Of a stretch of 62,712 nt of DNA, positions 7,176 through 16,677 are shown in pieces; the first letter of the stretch is position 1; each line of letters begins with the position of its first letter. The position numbers were made by a program, and so were the translations under genes. The DNA comes from Candidatus Poribacteria bacterium (GTDB taxonomy: Bacteria; Poribacteria; WGA-4E; WGA-3G). The notes beneath the pieces were generated by a model. It worked only from the letters and a program-made list of their open reading frames with translations, did not search any database and was not told the DNA's origin. The DNA lies in NCBI GenBank assembly GCA_022827225.1, contig JAJDTJ010000040.1, positions 1 through 62,712 on the forward strand, given 5' to 3'.

Positions 7176-9530
7176 ATGCCAACCTTTATTTCACTGCTAT
7201 ATTCGAGAAAAACGGAGCCTACAAACCATTTACGGGTCGTCTGTTTCTCAATTCTATCTCTATTCCTTCTGATCACAATCACGCCTTATATGTTCGCACA
7301 GGTTCAACGCGGAACGACGACACAAACAGCGCGTCCGTTGTTCGATCCCATTGAAGCGGCACATGATCACTACCACGAACAGCGGTACACCGAAGCGATT
7401 CAGGCATACCAAGCATTGCTTGAAAATGGGATAACCAACAGCGACGGTTCGCACACGCCACTACAGCAGAGTCAAAAGGATTCGGTTCGCTTGATGTTGG
7501 GGCAGAGTTATGCCAAAATTGGTCAGGATGCCGCAGCACAACGCGTTTTCAGGGAGATTGTTGACGAAAATCCGAACGGTTCTTATGCCACCCGAGCGGT
7601 ACATCGGTTAGTCAATCTGTACTGGGAACGCTATCAGTTTCGGGAAGCAATTATAGAGTGCAAGCGGCTCCTCAAACAGCACCCGGATACCACTGTCGCT
7701 GCAACGGCTGCTTATCTCGTCGGGCAGTATCAAGAAGCAGAAGGCAATCCTGAAGAGGCTATAAAGAGTTACAAGTATTTCCTTGACAACTTCCCAACTT
7801 CACCTTATCGAACGACCGCAGTCAATAGACTCATTCGGATCTACATCACGAACCACCGTTATGCCGAAGCTGAAGATATGATCCAAACGCGGATACAACA
7901 GTATCCTGATGACATAACCTTGCTGGAGCAATTGGCAGAACTTTACCAACAACAGGAAAACTATCCGAAGGCACTTGAACTTTATCAGAAAGCCATTAAG
8001 CAGAATCCAGGAAATACAAACCTGCGTAAGAAGTTAGGCGCACTCTACGCTGAGATGGGTAAGACTGAGCAAGCCATCTCCGAATGGGAGAAACTGGTGA
8101 CAGGTCCATCCAATCGGTACGACCGACATCAGCAACTCGGCGCAATCTATCTCTCACATAAAATGTATCCAGAAGCGATTGCTGCGTATCAACAAGCGAT
8201 TCAACTTAACCCTCAGAGTAGTTACCTCTATACACAATTGGCATCGGCGTACAAAATTCAGGGAAAAATCGAAGAGGCTGCAGCGGTATACATTGATGCT
8301 TTACTACGCATCGGACTTGAGCGGAACACCCGGGAAACGATCTGGAACACGATGCTCGAAATTTATGAAGGCGAACAACACAAACCGCTTCAGGAAAAAC
8401 TTATCCTTGAACTTGAAAAGCGTCGACCGCAGCCTCGGCAGGATCCAAACACCGTTATGACTTTAGCTGAACTCTATTTCTATGCCGGTAGAACAACCCA
8501 AGCACTCGAAACCTTTAAACAGCTCCATCAATATTATACCGTGCATACGGACTTAACACTTGAAAAATACGCACAAATCTTGCAACGCAACGAAAATTTA
8601 CAGGTGTCCGCCAACTTCTACAAAGCGCTAATAACAGGTTCAACAGATCGGCGGCGCGTCAGAAACGTCCGAACGAAACTTGCTGAACTCTACCAAGAGA
8701 TGAAACAGTGGAACGCAGCGGTCGCACTCTTAAAAGAACAGATCGAAACGGGTGAAGCATCTGTCAAAGACAAGTTGTTGCTCGGACACTTACAGTTGTA
8801 TGGACTTCGGGATCCGAAAGCTTCACAGATGACCCTCGAACCGCTGTTTACCCAACGTTTAATGATCAATCAGTTAACGGAAGCACAATTAATGTTAGCC
8901 GAATGCCATGTTCTACTAAAACGCTATACACTCGCAAGGGAAGTGATTGAACCCATCGCTAACCGGAGCGACAGCTTCCGAGCAGCCGCTCGAAAACTCA
9001 TCGGCGATTCCTATTTCTTCGACTCAGACTTTGAACAAGCCGTCAACGAATATAAACTCGTAATCCAAACCTCAAAATCTGACCGTCTCACGAACGACGC
9101 GCTTGAACGGATCGTCCTCATCCAGAATCATCCCGGCTATTTCAAGGTGCCGCTTTCGGACTACGCCACCGCCGTGCAACGTTATCTAAGCGGCGAAACG
9201 GAGGCGGCTTTGCAGCAGTGCCAACGCATACTTGAAGTCTATCCGAAGGCTACTATTGTTGACGAAGTCTGGATACTTATCGGTAATTTCCATCGCAGAG
9301 AGGGTAACGATGACGAGGCAATCAAGGCATACCGACAGGTAGTCGCTAAGGAGAGTCCTATCATTACGAAAGCACTCCTAAACATCGCCGAAGTTTATCG
9401 ACAAAAATCTGACCTGGCAAATGCTGCCGCGACCTACACGACGCTTATCACGGACTACCCTGAGAACGTTATCGTTGTCCACGCACGGCAACAACTTGAT
9501 GAAATTACGAAACTTCAGCAAAATAGATAA
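7176..9530 (+). CDS. Exported tetratricopeptide-repeat protein
   Basis: Large TPR scaffold. From the ATG at 7176 the product is 784 residues and begins with a basic N-terminus and a hydrophobic stretch ending near MFAQVQ, a likely signal peptide. The frame is open to 7104, but that extension only translates a palindromic repeat. Many consecutive TPR units are visible, for example EAIQAYQALLENG, ALELYQKAIKQNP, EAIAAYQQAIQLNP and EAIKAYRQVV, spread along the whole length. Such proteins hold multi-protein complexes in the periplasm or at the outer membrane. No enzymatic motif is seen and the client is unknown. Confidence 0.88.
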   Translation: MPTFISLLYSRKTEPTNHLRVVCFSILSLFLLITITPYMFAQVQRGTTTQTARPLFDPIEAAHDHYHEQRYTEAIQAYQALLENGITNSDGSHTPLQQSQKDSVRLMLGQSYAKIGQDAAAQRVFREIVDENPNGSYATRAVHRLVNLYWERYQFREAIIECKRLLKQHPDTTVAATAAYLVGQYQEAEGNPEEAIKSYKYFLDNFPTSPYRTTAVNRLIRIYITNHRYAEAEDMIQTRIQQYPDDITLLEQLAELYQQQENYPKALELYQKAIKQNPGNTNLRKKLGALYAEMGKTEQAISEWEKLVTGPSNRYDRHQQLGAIYLSHKMYPEAIAAYQQAIQLNPQSSYLYTQLASAYKIQGKIEEAAAVYIDALLRIGLERNTRETIWNTMLEIYEGEQHKPLQEKLILELEKRRPQPRQDPNTVMTLAELYFYAGRTTQALETFKQLHQYYTVHTDLTLEKYAQILQRNENLQVSANFYKALITGSTDRRRVRNVRTKLAELYQEMKQWNAAVALLKEQIETGEASVKDKLLLGHLQLYGLRDPKASQMTLEPLFTQRLMINQLTEAQLMLAECHVLLKRYTLAREVIEPIANRSDSFRAAARKLIGDSYFFDSDFEQAVNEYKLVIQTSKSDRLTNDALERIVLIQNHPGYFKVPLSDYATAVQRYLSGETEAALQQCQRILEVYPKATIVDEVWILIGNFHRREGNDDEAIKAYRQVVAKESPIITKALLNIAEVYRQKSDLANAAATYTTLITDYPENVIVVHARQQLDEITKLQQNR

Positions 9531-9532
9531 CA

Positions 9533-9693
9533 CACGGTTCATAGTTTTCAGTTAAGGAGACTCTTGCAACTGGTAACTTTGACCAAGAATTCGTCTACAG
9601 ATAATTTTCCTAAGGCGCGAGTTTTTGGTTAAAACTGAAAACTACTGACAACTGAAAGATTTTTTTCGGAGAAAAAAATCGTACTGACAACTA
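9533..9693. repeat. Heptamer-type repeats with hairpin element, copy 1
   Basis: 9533-9556 read on the minus strand gives AACTGAA AACTATG AACC. 9572-9586 gives AACTGGT AACTTTG. 9631-9657 gives AACTGAA and related units, followed by a 9-10 bp hairpin at 9658-9680 (GATTTTTTT / AAAAAAATC, loop-closing C-GGA-G) and then GTACTGACAACTA. The element sits directly upstream of the aconitase RBS. Sister copies are at 40141, 58121 and, variant, 59014. Confidence 0.75.
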
Positions 9694-9712
9694 TTAAAAA
9701 GGAGTCAGCAGA

Positions 9713-12385
9713 ATGCCCCATCCTGCTCACAATTTATTCAATACACACCGGACCCTTGAAGGTGAAGGATTCGTGTGTAACTACTATTCACTGCCTGCCT
9801 TAACAGAAGTTGGCATCGGGTCTATTAAAACTTTGCCTGTCAGCCTCCGCATCCTACTCGAATCGCTACTGCGAAATTACGACGGACATCAGATCACAGA
9901 AGAAGATATTGTGAATTTGGCGAATTGGAACGCAGATTCACCGAAAGCCGCTGAGATTCCATTCAAACCGGCACGCGTAGTCGCACAAGACTTCACAGGT
10001 GTCCCACTCGTCGTTGATATTGCCGCGATGCGCTCCGCTGTCGCTGAACTCGGGGGCGACGCAAGTATGATAGAACCGCTCGTCCCCGTCGATTTAGTCA
10101 TCGACCACTCTATCCAAGTCGATGCCTACGGCTCGGATAACGCCTTTCAGTTCAACACCCAACGCGAGTTTGAACGCAACAAAGAACGTTATGAATTCCT
10201 GAAATGGGGACAGCAGGCGTTTGAAAAATTCAACATCATTCCGCCTTCTATCGGTATTGTCCATCAAGTGAACTTGGAATATCTCGCAAAGGTGGTTATG
10301 ACAGAAGATGCCCTCGCCTATCCCGATACCGTCGTCGGTACCGATTCGCACACCACAATGATTAACGGTTTAGGCATCGTCGGATGGGGTGTCGGCGGTA
10401 TTGAAGCGGAAGCGGCGATGTTAGGGCAACCTGTCTATATCCTAACCCCAGAAGTCCTCGGTGTCCACCTCAAAGGCGAATTGCAAGAGGGTGTTACCGC
10501 AACCGACCTCGTGCTGACCGTAACGCAACGCCTCAGAGCCGCTGCAGTCGTCGGTAAGTTCGTCGAATTCTTCGGTGAAGGTGTAGAAGCACTCTCACTA
10601 CCCGACCGGGCAACAATCTCCAACATGTGTCCCGAATACGGGGCAACGATCGGTTTCTTCCCGCCTGATGCAGAAACGATGCAATACCTCCGCCTCACAG
10701 GACGCGATGAAACACACGTTGATACGGTCGAGGCGTATCTTAAAGCCCAAGAGATGTTCGGTATCCCACGCCTCGGAGAAGTCCAGTACTCCGAGGTCCT
10801 TGAAATTGATCTCGGAGACATCGAGCCGAGTATCGCCGGACCGAAACGACCACAGGATCGGATTGCCTTGGCGGATGTCAAACAGACCTTTAACGAACTC
10901 CTCACGCGTCCTGTCGCAGAAGATGGGTTTGGTGTGACAGACGACACAGGCGACGATGGTATAACCCACGGTTCCGTTGTTATCTCCGCCATTACGAGCT
11001 GCACAAACACAAGTAACCCATCTGTGATGATCGGTGCCGGACTGCTTGCCAAGAAAGCGGTCGAGAAAGGGCTGCGTGTCCCCGACTACGTCAAAACGAG
11101 TTTGGCTCCCGGTTCGCGCGTCGTAACCGAATATCTGCAAAACACCGGTCTGTTGCCCTATCTCGAACAACTCGGGTACAACGTCGTCGGTTACGGATGC
11201 ACAACCTGTATCGGGAACAGTGGACCGCTAAATGACGTGGTTCAAACGGCAATAGATGAACGGAATCTCGTCACCGCGAGCGTCTTGAGTGGCAACCGAA
11301 ACTTTGAGGCGCGCGTGCATCCAGAGATAAAATCGAATTTCCTGATGTCGCCCCCACTCGTTGTTGCCTTCGGAATCGCAGGTCGTATTGATATCGACCT
11401 CGCTACGGAACCACTCGGATACAACGATGCCGGTGAAGCCGTCTATCTCCGAGATATCTGGCCCACCCGTCAAGAGATTGCAGAGATGATCGCCGAAGCA
11501 GTTGATCGTCGGACGTTCAAAGAGATGTACGAAGCCATCGGGAACCAGGCACCAGAATGGGAAGAACTCGCCGGGGCGACAGGTGTCCTCTATCCGTGGA
11601 ACGAGCGGAGCACTTATGTCCAGCATCCACCGTTCTTTGAAGGCTTTTCACATGAACCGGCTCCGATCTCCGACATCGTAGATGCACGAATCCTCGGTAT
11701 TTTCGGAGACTCTGTCACGACGGATCATATCTCGCCAGCAGGGGCAATCGCAGCAGCGAGTCCAACGGGGGAATACCTCCACGCTCGCGGGGTCGAAACG
11801 CGAGACTTTAATACCTACGGCTCCAGGCGCGGTAATGACCGTGTGATGACACGCGGCACCTTCGCCAATCGCCGTGTCCGGAACTTGATGACACCTGATG
11901 TAGAAGGCGGGTTCACGATTCAGTATCCAGAGGGTACACAGACAACTATCTACGAAGCAGCACTCCACTACCGTGAGGGCGAGGTCCCAACTGTTATCTT
12001 TGCCGGACAGGACTACGGTATGGGAAGCTCCCGCGACTGGGCAGCAAAAGGACCGAAACTCTTGGGTGTCAAGGCTGTTGTTGTGGAGAGTTACGAGCGC
12101 ATCCACCGCAGCAATCTCATCGGTATGGGAGTCTTACCGTTGCAGTTCAAAACCGGTGAAAACGCCCAAACGCTTAACCTTGATGGCAGTGAAATTATCA
12201 GTATCATAGGATTCGCCGATAATCTTCAACCCGGACAGATGGCGACTATGAAGATCGTCCGCACCAACGGGGAGACACACACAACGGAGTTAGTAATCAG
12301 AATTGATTCACCCGTAGAGGTAGAATACTACAAACACGGCGGGATTCTGGACTACGTGATTCGGGATTTCTTGTCTGTCTCATAA
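9713..12385 (+). CDS. acnA: Aconitate hydratase A
   Basis: Converts citrate to isocitrate through cis-aconitate in the TCA cycle, using a [4Fe-4S] cluster. All landmarks are present: [11 protein letters not shown] with [11 protein letters not shown], cluster ligands Cys430 (SCTNTSN), Cys496 and Cys499 ([10 protein letters not shown]), and a C-terminal swivel domain with [10 protein letters not shown]. Length of 890 residues is standard for AcnA/IRP1-type monomeric aconitase. The start is supported by AAGGAG 8 bases before the ATG. It is monocistronic, with a heptamer-hairpin repeat in front and a GC-rich hairpin after it. Confidence 0.98.
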   Translation: MPHPAHNLFNTHRTLEGEGFVCNYYSLPALTEVGIGSIKTLPVSLRILLESLLRNYDGHQITEEDIVNLANWNADSPKAAEIPFKPARVVAQDFTGVPLVVDIAAMRSAVAELGGDASMIEPLVPVDLVIDHSIQVDAYGSDNAFQFNTQREFERNKERYEFLKWGQQAFEKFNIIPPSIGIVHQVNLEYLAKVVMTEDALAYPDTVVGTDSHTTMINGLGIVGWGVGGIEAEAAMLGQPVYILTPEVLGVHLKGELQEGVTATDLVLTVTQRLRAAAVVGKFVEFFGEGVEALSLPDRATISNMCPEYGATIGFFPPDAETMQYLRLTGRDETHVDTVEAYLKAQEMFGIPRLGEVQYSEVLEIDLGDIEPSIAGPKRPQDRIALADVKQTFNELLTRPVAEDGFGVTDDTGDDGITHGSVVISAITSCTNTSNPSVMIGAGLLAKKAVEKGLRVPDYVKTSLAPGSRVVTEYLQNTGLLPYLEQLGYNVVGYGCTTCIGNSGPLNDVVQTAIDERNLVTASVLSGNRNFEARVHPEIKSNFLMSPPLVVAFGIAGRIDIDLATEPLGYNDAGEAVYLRDIWPTRQEIAEMIAEAVDRRTFKEMYEAIGNQAPEWEELAGATGVLYPWNERSTYVQHPPFFEGFSHEPAPISDIVDARILGIFGDSVTTDHISPAGAIAAASPTGEYLHARGVETRDFNTYGSRRGNDRVMTRGTFANRRVRNLMTPDVEGGFTIQYPEGTQTTIYEAALHYREGEVPTVIFAGQDYGMGSSRDWAAKGPKLLGVKAVVVESYERIHRSNLIGMGVLPLQFKTGENAQTLNLDGSEIISIIGFADNLQPGQMATMKIVRTNGETHTTELVIRIDSPVEVEYYKHGGILDYVIRDFLSVS

Positions 12386-12405
12386 AATTATCACATTCAG
12401 TCAAC

Positions 12406-12428
12406 AGGCGCGCTCCGTAAGCGCGCCT
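12406..12428 (+). terminator. Hairpin terminator after acnA
   Basis: Stem AGGCGCGCT / AGCGCGCCT (9 bp) with loop CCGTA, 20 bases after the acnA stop. The following run is weak (AATCTT), so termination may be incomplete or partly Rho-dependent. Confidence 0.65.
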
Positions 12429-12459
12429 AATCTTAACCCTAGCCGAACGGTTAGATCGA

Positions 12460-12738
12460 TTGGAGAAAGTCCTAGAACACGTAACACTACAACTCTCTTG
12501 GCTTGTTGATGAATTGGTGCCGAATGCTCCACAGCATGCCTATACCGAGGTAGAGGGTCAGGCACATACAGCAGATAAGAAAGAAGGGGCGAGAATTATG
12601 AACGAACTCCTTGAAAAGATGGCGATTGCCGATGTGGAACCGATTCCTATTGCAGAACTGCACAAAAGTATGGCAACGCACATTCGCGCTGAGGATAACG
12701 AGTTTAGTCGTGCTATTATTGAAGAACGTGAGAAATAA
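12460..12738 (+). CDS. Small hypothetical protein
   Basis: 92 residues from a TTG start. The frame is open back to a stop inside the acnA terminator, so no ATG is available at the 5' end. Amphipathic heptads occur at both ends (LEKVLEHVTLQL; ELHKSMATHIRAED), suggesting a helical protein. I recognise no domain. The lack of a clear RBS and of an ATG suggests it may be the 3' remnant of a longer gene. Confidence 0.45.
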   Translation: MEKVLEHVTLQLSWLVDELVPNAPQHAYTEVEGQAHTADKKEGARIMNELLEKMAIADVEPIPIAELHKSMATHIRAEDNEFSRAIIEEREK

Positions 12739-12880
12739 CAGTGTATAATTTTGCTTTAATGCCAGTGCCCTTGTCAATTATCCAAAGTAGACGAAGCGTT
12801 AGGCGATTACACGTTTGGGCGGTATATTGATGATACTGAGTTCTGAAATAGGTTCTATGGTTTATGCCATAAGGGAAAAT

Positions 12881-13240
12881 ATGCCATCCTCAACAAAACA
12901 CATACTCTCAATCACATTGATCTTTTTATTTTTCATCATCGGATGTGGTTGGGATGAACACATAGCGACCCTCATCATCGGACCCTATAAAGTAGACTGT
13001 GTGGGGGCTTTTGAGCAAGAATGCTATCTTGAATTCAACGAGGAGAGCCAGGAATGGCATTTTTTCTATGAAAGCATACAGGGATTTGACTTCGAGCCAG
13101 GGTATATCTACACACTAAAAGTCAGACTTGAAGATAGAGGGACAGAGATCCAAGATGTCGGACGGTACGCCTATCATCTTGTTGAGGTGCTAAGCAAGGA
13201 GGAGGCACCCGTAGATGAGAGACCACCCCGGAACCCATAG
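12881..13240 (+). CDS. DUF4377-like lipoprotein
   Basis: 119 residues from the ATG at 12881, preceded by AAGGGA. A lipoprotein signal (hydrophobic stretch ending FIIGC, Cys22) is followed by a single compact domain. The pattern ECYLEF...WHFFYESIQGF.FEPGYIYTLKV is the one I associate with DUF4377, a domain of unknown function in secreted heat-shock-like proteins. An upstream in-frame ATG at 12815 would bury the signal peptide and is less likely. Role unknown. Confidence 0.7.
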   Translation: MPSSTKHILSITLIFLFFIIGCGWDEHIATLIIGPYKVDCVGAFEQECYLEFNEESQEWHFFYESIQGFDFEPGYIYTLKVRLEDRGTEIQDVGRYAYHLVEVLSKEEAPVDERPPRNP

Positions 13241-13326
13241 ACAGAAATTTTTTAGGAGTTCTGTAAAGAGTCATCGAAGTTCTTGAAGAGTTTATCACTG
13301 TCTTTAGGAGGAATGAAGGAAGTCTT

Positions 13327-14007
13327 TTAAGAAGGCAAAACAAATGCGTCTTTGAATTTCTTGTACCAACGTGTAAAGAGTGCGACAGCCTCTGGATCTT
13401 GGCGTTTCGGTGAAAATTGATAAATGCCTTCGCCTTCATCGCCATAAGAGAGCACATAAACACCTCGTGCCTGCCGACCAAACGAAATAAATCCGAAAGC
13501 CTTTCCGTTGACGTATACGCCTTTTTCAAAAGGTTTTTTGTTTCCAGCCGCAATAGCAACGATCCCATACACATTGTTATACCCGATGGCAATAACGCCA
13601 ATAGGGGATAGACCACCGATGGAGATCACACCACAAGAACCGAAAACACCGATTGAGATGACACCACAAGAAAAGTTGCCTACTGAGATGAGCCCGACCG
13701 ACATGTGTCCAACTGCAATGATTCCTGATGAGAAAATCCCGAAACTTACCTGAGGAAACCCCAAATCCATTAGTAACGATTCACCAGCGTACCAGAAATT
13801 TAAAAAGCCTGTAACGTTAACTGTTGCCTGTTCTAAATACAATGCAATCGCGTAGGCAATGAAAGGTACGCAGATCAAAATGGCTACAATTATAAAGATG
13901 GTATTGAGTCTCCGAACGTATCTATTGAATGTCTGACGGAAGATTTCCGCGTCGAAAGGATAACTGTGGAGTTCTTCGGTTTTTGTTTGTTTTTTTGAGA
14001 TTGCCAC
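13327..14007 (-). CDS. Membrane protein with Gly-Ile/Ser repeat (beta-helix-like) domain
   Basis: 226 residues. A short cytosolic N-terminus is followed by one or two transmembrane helices (about 38-62). From about residue 90 to 160 runs a repeat of 5-6 residue steps, for example SSGIIAVGHMSVGLISVG and SCGVISIGG. A small residue and an aliphatic residue alternate as in short-turn beta-helices. The C-terminus is soluble and aromatic. I do not know a family name. The next gene, 10 bases upstream on the same strand, is a small coiled-coil protein. Confidence 0.6.
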   Translation of the reverse strand: MAISKKQTKTEELHSYPFDAEIFRQTFNRYVRRLNTIFIIVAILICVPFIAYAIALYLEQATVNVTGFLNFWYAGESLLMDLGFPQVSFGIFSSGIIAVGHMSVGLISVGNFSCGVISIGVFGSCGVISIGGLSPIGVIAIGYNNVYGIVAIAAGNKKPFEKGVYVNGKAFGFISFGRQARGVYVLSYGDEGEGIYQFSPKRQDPEAVALFTRWYKKFKDAFVLPS

Positions 14008-14017
14008 TTCGTTTTAA

Positions 14018-14356
14018 TTATCCTTGTGAGAGGTTTTGACCGGTGAGGCGGTAATACTTATCGGCAAGTAGAGCACGTTTTGATTGGAGTTGCATCAGAT
14101 ATGCGCGGGCATCGGTTAGCAATTGTTTGTGTTCAGTAACAATATCTTGTAATTGCGAAACAGTTTCTTCAAGTGTAATTTTCTCTGCCTGCAACTGTTG
14201 ACTCTTTTCTCTCGCTGGTTTCAATGCTTTTGCTTCCTCAGCATCTAATTCAGCGAAGATAGATAGAAGTTCTGCATGCTCTTGTTTTGTCAAAGTCCCT
14301 TCTGCCTCGCGGAGTCGCAATTGGTCTAATCTATGTTGTCTATTTGTGCCTTTCAT
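14018..14356 (-). CDS. Small coiled-coil hypothetical protein
   Basis: 112 residues from the ATG at 14356; the longer frame to 14428 only translates the terminal hairpin of the adjacent mobile RNA element. It starts MKGTNRQHRLDQLRLREAEG and continues LTKQEHAELLSIF, then a long heptad region (about 40-95) with regular Leu/Ile spacing. The short EGTLT-x-EE/QEHAEL pattern recurs in many small hypothetical bacterial proteins. The mobile element ends about 10 bases before this start, so the native promoter may be displaced. Confidence 0.55.
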   Translation of the reverse strand: MKGTNRQHRLDQLRLREAEGTLTKQEHAELLSIFAELDAEEAKALKPAREKSQQLQAEKITLEETVSQLQDIVTEHKQLLTDARAYLMQLQSKRALLADKYYRLTGQNLSQG

Positions 14357-14421
14357 CAAAATCTTCGGTGTGGAAACCCCGTTCTTTAGGACGGGGTTTC
14401 CACACCGCCTCTTTTTTTTTC

Positions 14422-14450
14422 TTGACAAAATATGTCAAAAATGTTAAAAT
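14422..14450 (+). promoter_or_regulatory. Sigma-70 promoter of RNA element A
   Basis: TTGACA (14422-14427), 17-base spacer, TAAAAT (14445-14450). Copy B keeps the same arrangement (TTGATA, 17 bases, TAAAAT). The expected transcription start at about 14457 coincides with the first base pair of the predicted RNA. Confidence 0.75.
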
Positions 14451-14456
14451 GCTTTC

Positions 14457-14664
14457 AAAGGTAAGTCGGAAGTGACTACCTTATGGGACGCGTTGATTAT
14501 ATCCGTGTCCAAGTAACTCGAGGACGTTAGAACGTTCGTTCTACTTCCGAAGTCGGAAGTGTCTGAGGTTCTGCATCGTGGGCTGCTTGAGCCCCTCGGG
14601 GGTATGCAGGTAAAGTTACGAACCATAGCCCGAGAAGCAAGCCTCACGATTTATCGTGAGGTAG
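14457..14664 (+). ncRNA. Predicted structured RNA with pseudoknot, copy A
   Basis: Predicted helices: P1 AAGGTA/TACCTT (14458-14463 with 14477-14482); P2 GGACGCG/CGTGTCC (14486-14492 with 14504-14510); P3 AGAACG/CGTTCT (14529-14542); P4 ACTTCC/GGAAGT (14543-14560); variable P6 GCAT/ATGC (14573-14576 with 14604-14607). Two long-range helices cross: GTAACT (14513-14518) with AGTTAC (14614-14619), and GGTTC (14567-14571) with GAACC (14620-14624). Copy B conserves all of these, with compensatory changes in P1, P2, P5 and P6. Function unknown. Architecture and ends suggest an omega-RNA/HEARO-like molecule without its nuclease gene. Confidence 0.65.
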
Positions 14665-14739
14665 CACTTGACTGTTGTATTCTCCTGTGATTAGGCAGCT
14701 GAGTACTAATTAGGCTTCCAATGCCGCTATCCATGCCTT

Positions 14740-16635
14740 TTAATCTGCAGTAACACTTTCTAACGGCGGGAGTTCTGGGTAATTCCCACGTGCATTGCGC
14801 CACGCGATGACACCTTCAGCAACCATCCAGATCTGCAACGTCTCCACAACAACACCGAATCCGAAGAGTAGATATTTGCCAGTGAAAAGCCATCCAGTCT
14901 GCGGATCAAACATTTGGTGTAGCATCGCCCACGCAGGCATGATAAGCATAACGATCATCGGTAGGAACGCGAACCAGATCGGTTTATTTCGACGCACGAG
15001 ATAAAAGACAATCACCATAAAGGCTAATCCGGCAAGAAGTTGATTCGTCGCACCGAAAAGGGGCCAGAGCGTTAAGCCACCGCTACCGGGACCACTCGGT
15101 CCCTGCAACAAGGCAACGGCCGCAGCGAGTACCAACGCAAAGGCTGTCGCAACATAGCGATTCATTAGCGGCTTGATATTAGCTGTTTGTGCAAGTTCGT
15201 GGATCACGTAGCGTTGAAGGCGTGTCGCCGTGTCAAGCGTTGTCGCAGCGAAACTCGCAACAAGTACCGCCATAATCGCGACACCCATTTTCAGGGGGAT
15301 ACCGAGGGATGCAAGGAAGTTTCCACCGCCATCAACAAACGCACTCACCTTCGCTTTGAGATTGTGACTTGCCCAACCCCCGACGACTGTTGTCGTCCCA
15401 TCAGCGTTTGTCGTCGTTGTACGCGTCGCATAACGCGTTCGCCATGCGTCTTCATTGGTAACAAGGGTAGCACTTTCTGCTTTGACGATAGGTTCAAACG
15501 TGTAGTTCGCACCCGTACCTGTCCGATTGAAAATCCCCATACCGATACCCGCACAGCAGGCGAGAATAACGATGACAGCGAGTCCACCCTCAAGCAACAT
15601 CGCACCGTATCCGACGTATTGGGCATCGCTTTCGGATTCAACCTGTTTACTGGAGGTACCAGAACTCACCATACAGTGGAAACCACTCACAGCACCACAC
15701 GCAATCGTAATAAATAGGAAGGGCCAAATCGGTGGCGCATCGGGTGGGATATCTGAGGCGACCGCCGGTGCCGAAGCTACCAAGTCTGCTTTACCTGTCA
15801 AACCTGCTACGGCGAGTCCGAGTATCAATAGCAGCAGTGCCAGTACGAGTTCATGACTGTTGATGAAATCGCGCGGCTGCAGGAGCGTCCATACCGGTAA
15901 TACGGAGGCGATGAAGCAGTAGACAAAAAGCACCAGCGTCCAGATCACCACAACGTTCAGATAGGTTTGTCCAAGTAACGGAATACCGAGCCATGCTCCT
16001 AAGTCTATCGGGAGTAGGTACGCGCCGGCACCCATCGCTATGTACATAATACCGAGCGCAATGATGGACGGAACGAGGATGTTAGCACCCCGACGGTGTA
16101 TCCAGATGCCGATAGCGATCGCAAGCGGAATTTCCACCCAAACCGATAGCACAGATTCAGGATAATAGGAGAAAATCAGCGCAATGACTAAACCGAAAAT
16201 TGCAAGAACGATCGTCAATCCCATGAAGAGAACGAAAAGGAAAAGGAATTTCGCGCGGGGTCCAATCATTCTCCCCGCGACTTCGCCAACGCTCTGCCCA
16301 CGATTACGCAAAGAAACGACGAGTGCACCAAAGTCGTGAACCGCACCGATAAAAACCGAACCGAGAACAACCCACAAGAGTGCCGGCAACCACCCCCAAA
16401 AGACTGCGATAGCAGGTCCGACAATCGGACCTGTACCAGCGATACTCGTGAAATGGTGCCCGAAGATAACCTCTTTTTTCGTCGGCACGTAATCGACATC
16501 ATCTTTCAGTTCTTGGCTCGGAACCGTCGCTTCGGCATCTAATCCGAAAATCTTTCGCGCCAACCATTTGCCATAGGTGTGATAAGCGACGATGAAACCG
16601 ATAAAACTCAAAACAGCAATAATAAGCGTATTCAT
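14740..16635 (-). CDS. cstA: CstA-family carbon starvation / peptide-pyruvate transporter
   Basis: Polytopic inner-membrane protein of about 631 residues, with hydrophobic segments along the whole length. The CstA signature near the N-terminus is clear: a KKEVIFGHHFTSIAGTGPI segment followed by GPAIAVFWGWLP and GAVHDFGAL. The family imports peptides or pyruvate under carbon limitation. I chose the ATG at 16635 because GGAG lies 7 bases upstream and MNTLIIAVLSF starts the first helix; the frame opens further to 16674. It lies 42 bases downstream of xylA on the same strand, so the pair may be one transcript for carbon scavenging. Confidence 0.95.
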   Translation of the reverse strand: MNTLIIAVLSFIGFIVAYHTYGKWLARKIFGLDAEATVPSQELKDDVDYVPTKKEVIFGHHFTSIAGTGPIVGPAIAVFWGWLPALLWVVLGSVFIGAVHDFGALVVSLRNRGQSVGEVAGRMIGPRAKFLFLFVLFMGLTIVLAIFGLVIALIFSYYPESVLSVWVEIPLAIAIGIWIHRRGANILVPSIIALGIMYIAMGAGAYLLPIDLGAWLGIPLLGQTYLNVVVIWTLVLFVYCFIASVLPVWTLLQPRDFINSHELVLALLLLILGLAVAGLTGKADLVASAPAVASDIPPDAPPIWPFLFITIACGAVSGFHCMVSSGTSSKQVESESDAQYVGYGAMLLEGGLAVIVILACCAGIGMGIFNRTGTGANYTFEPIVKAESATLVTNEDAWRTRYATRTTTTNADGTTTVVGGWASHNLKAKVSAFVDGGGNFLASLGIPLKMGVAIMAVLVASFAATTLDTATRLQRYVIHELAQTANIKPLMNRYVATAFALVLAAAVALLQGPSGPGSGGLTLWPLFGATNQLLAGLAFMVIVFYLVRRNKPIWFAFLPMIVMLIMPAWAMLHQMFDPQTGWLFTGKYLLFGFGVVVETLQIWMVAEGVIAWRNARGNYPELPPLESVTAD

Positions 16636-16677
16636 AGGCAGGCTCCAACTTTTTTGCAAGGGAGCATTAAGCAAGAA

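Larger units (their letters stand above)
14366..14664 (+). mobile_element. ORF-less IS200/IS605-like element carrying a structured RNA, copy A
   Basis: Bounded on the left by a perfect 15-bp hairpin (14369-14405, loop TCTTTAGG) and on the right by a hairpin CCTCACGAT / ATCGTGAGG (14642-14661). Between them are a promoter and a structured RNA but no transposase or nuclease gene. The interior aligns over about 200 bases with 32105-32478 on the opposite strand, while the terminal hairpins differ in sequence but keep the same position. Hairpins with a TTTAG loop are typical of IS200/IS605-family ends. Confidence 0.7.

Noticed and set aside
10435..11170. Long antisense open frames within acnA
   Set aside because: They are shadows of a GC-biased coding frame: no RBS, no family pattern, and the sense strand is an unambiguous aconitase.
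14287..14475. Short plus-strand frame ending in VKNVKMLSKVSRK, and its counterpart at 32304-32501
   Set aside because: Both cover the promoter and first helix of the repeated RNA. The frames diverge between copies while base pairing is kept, so the constraint is on RNA structure, not protein.
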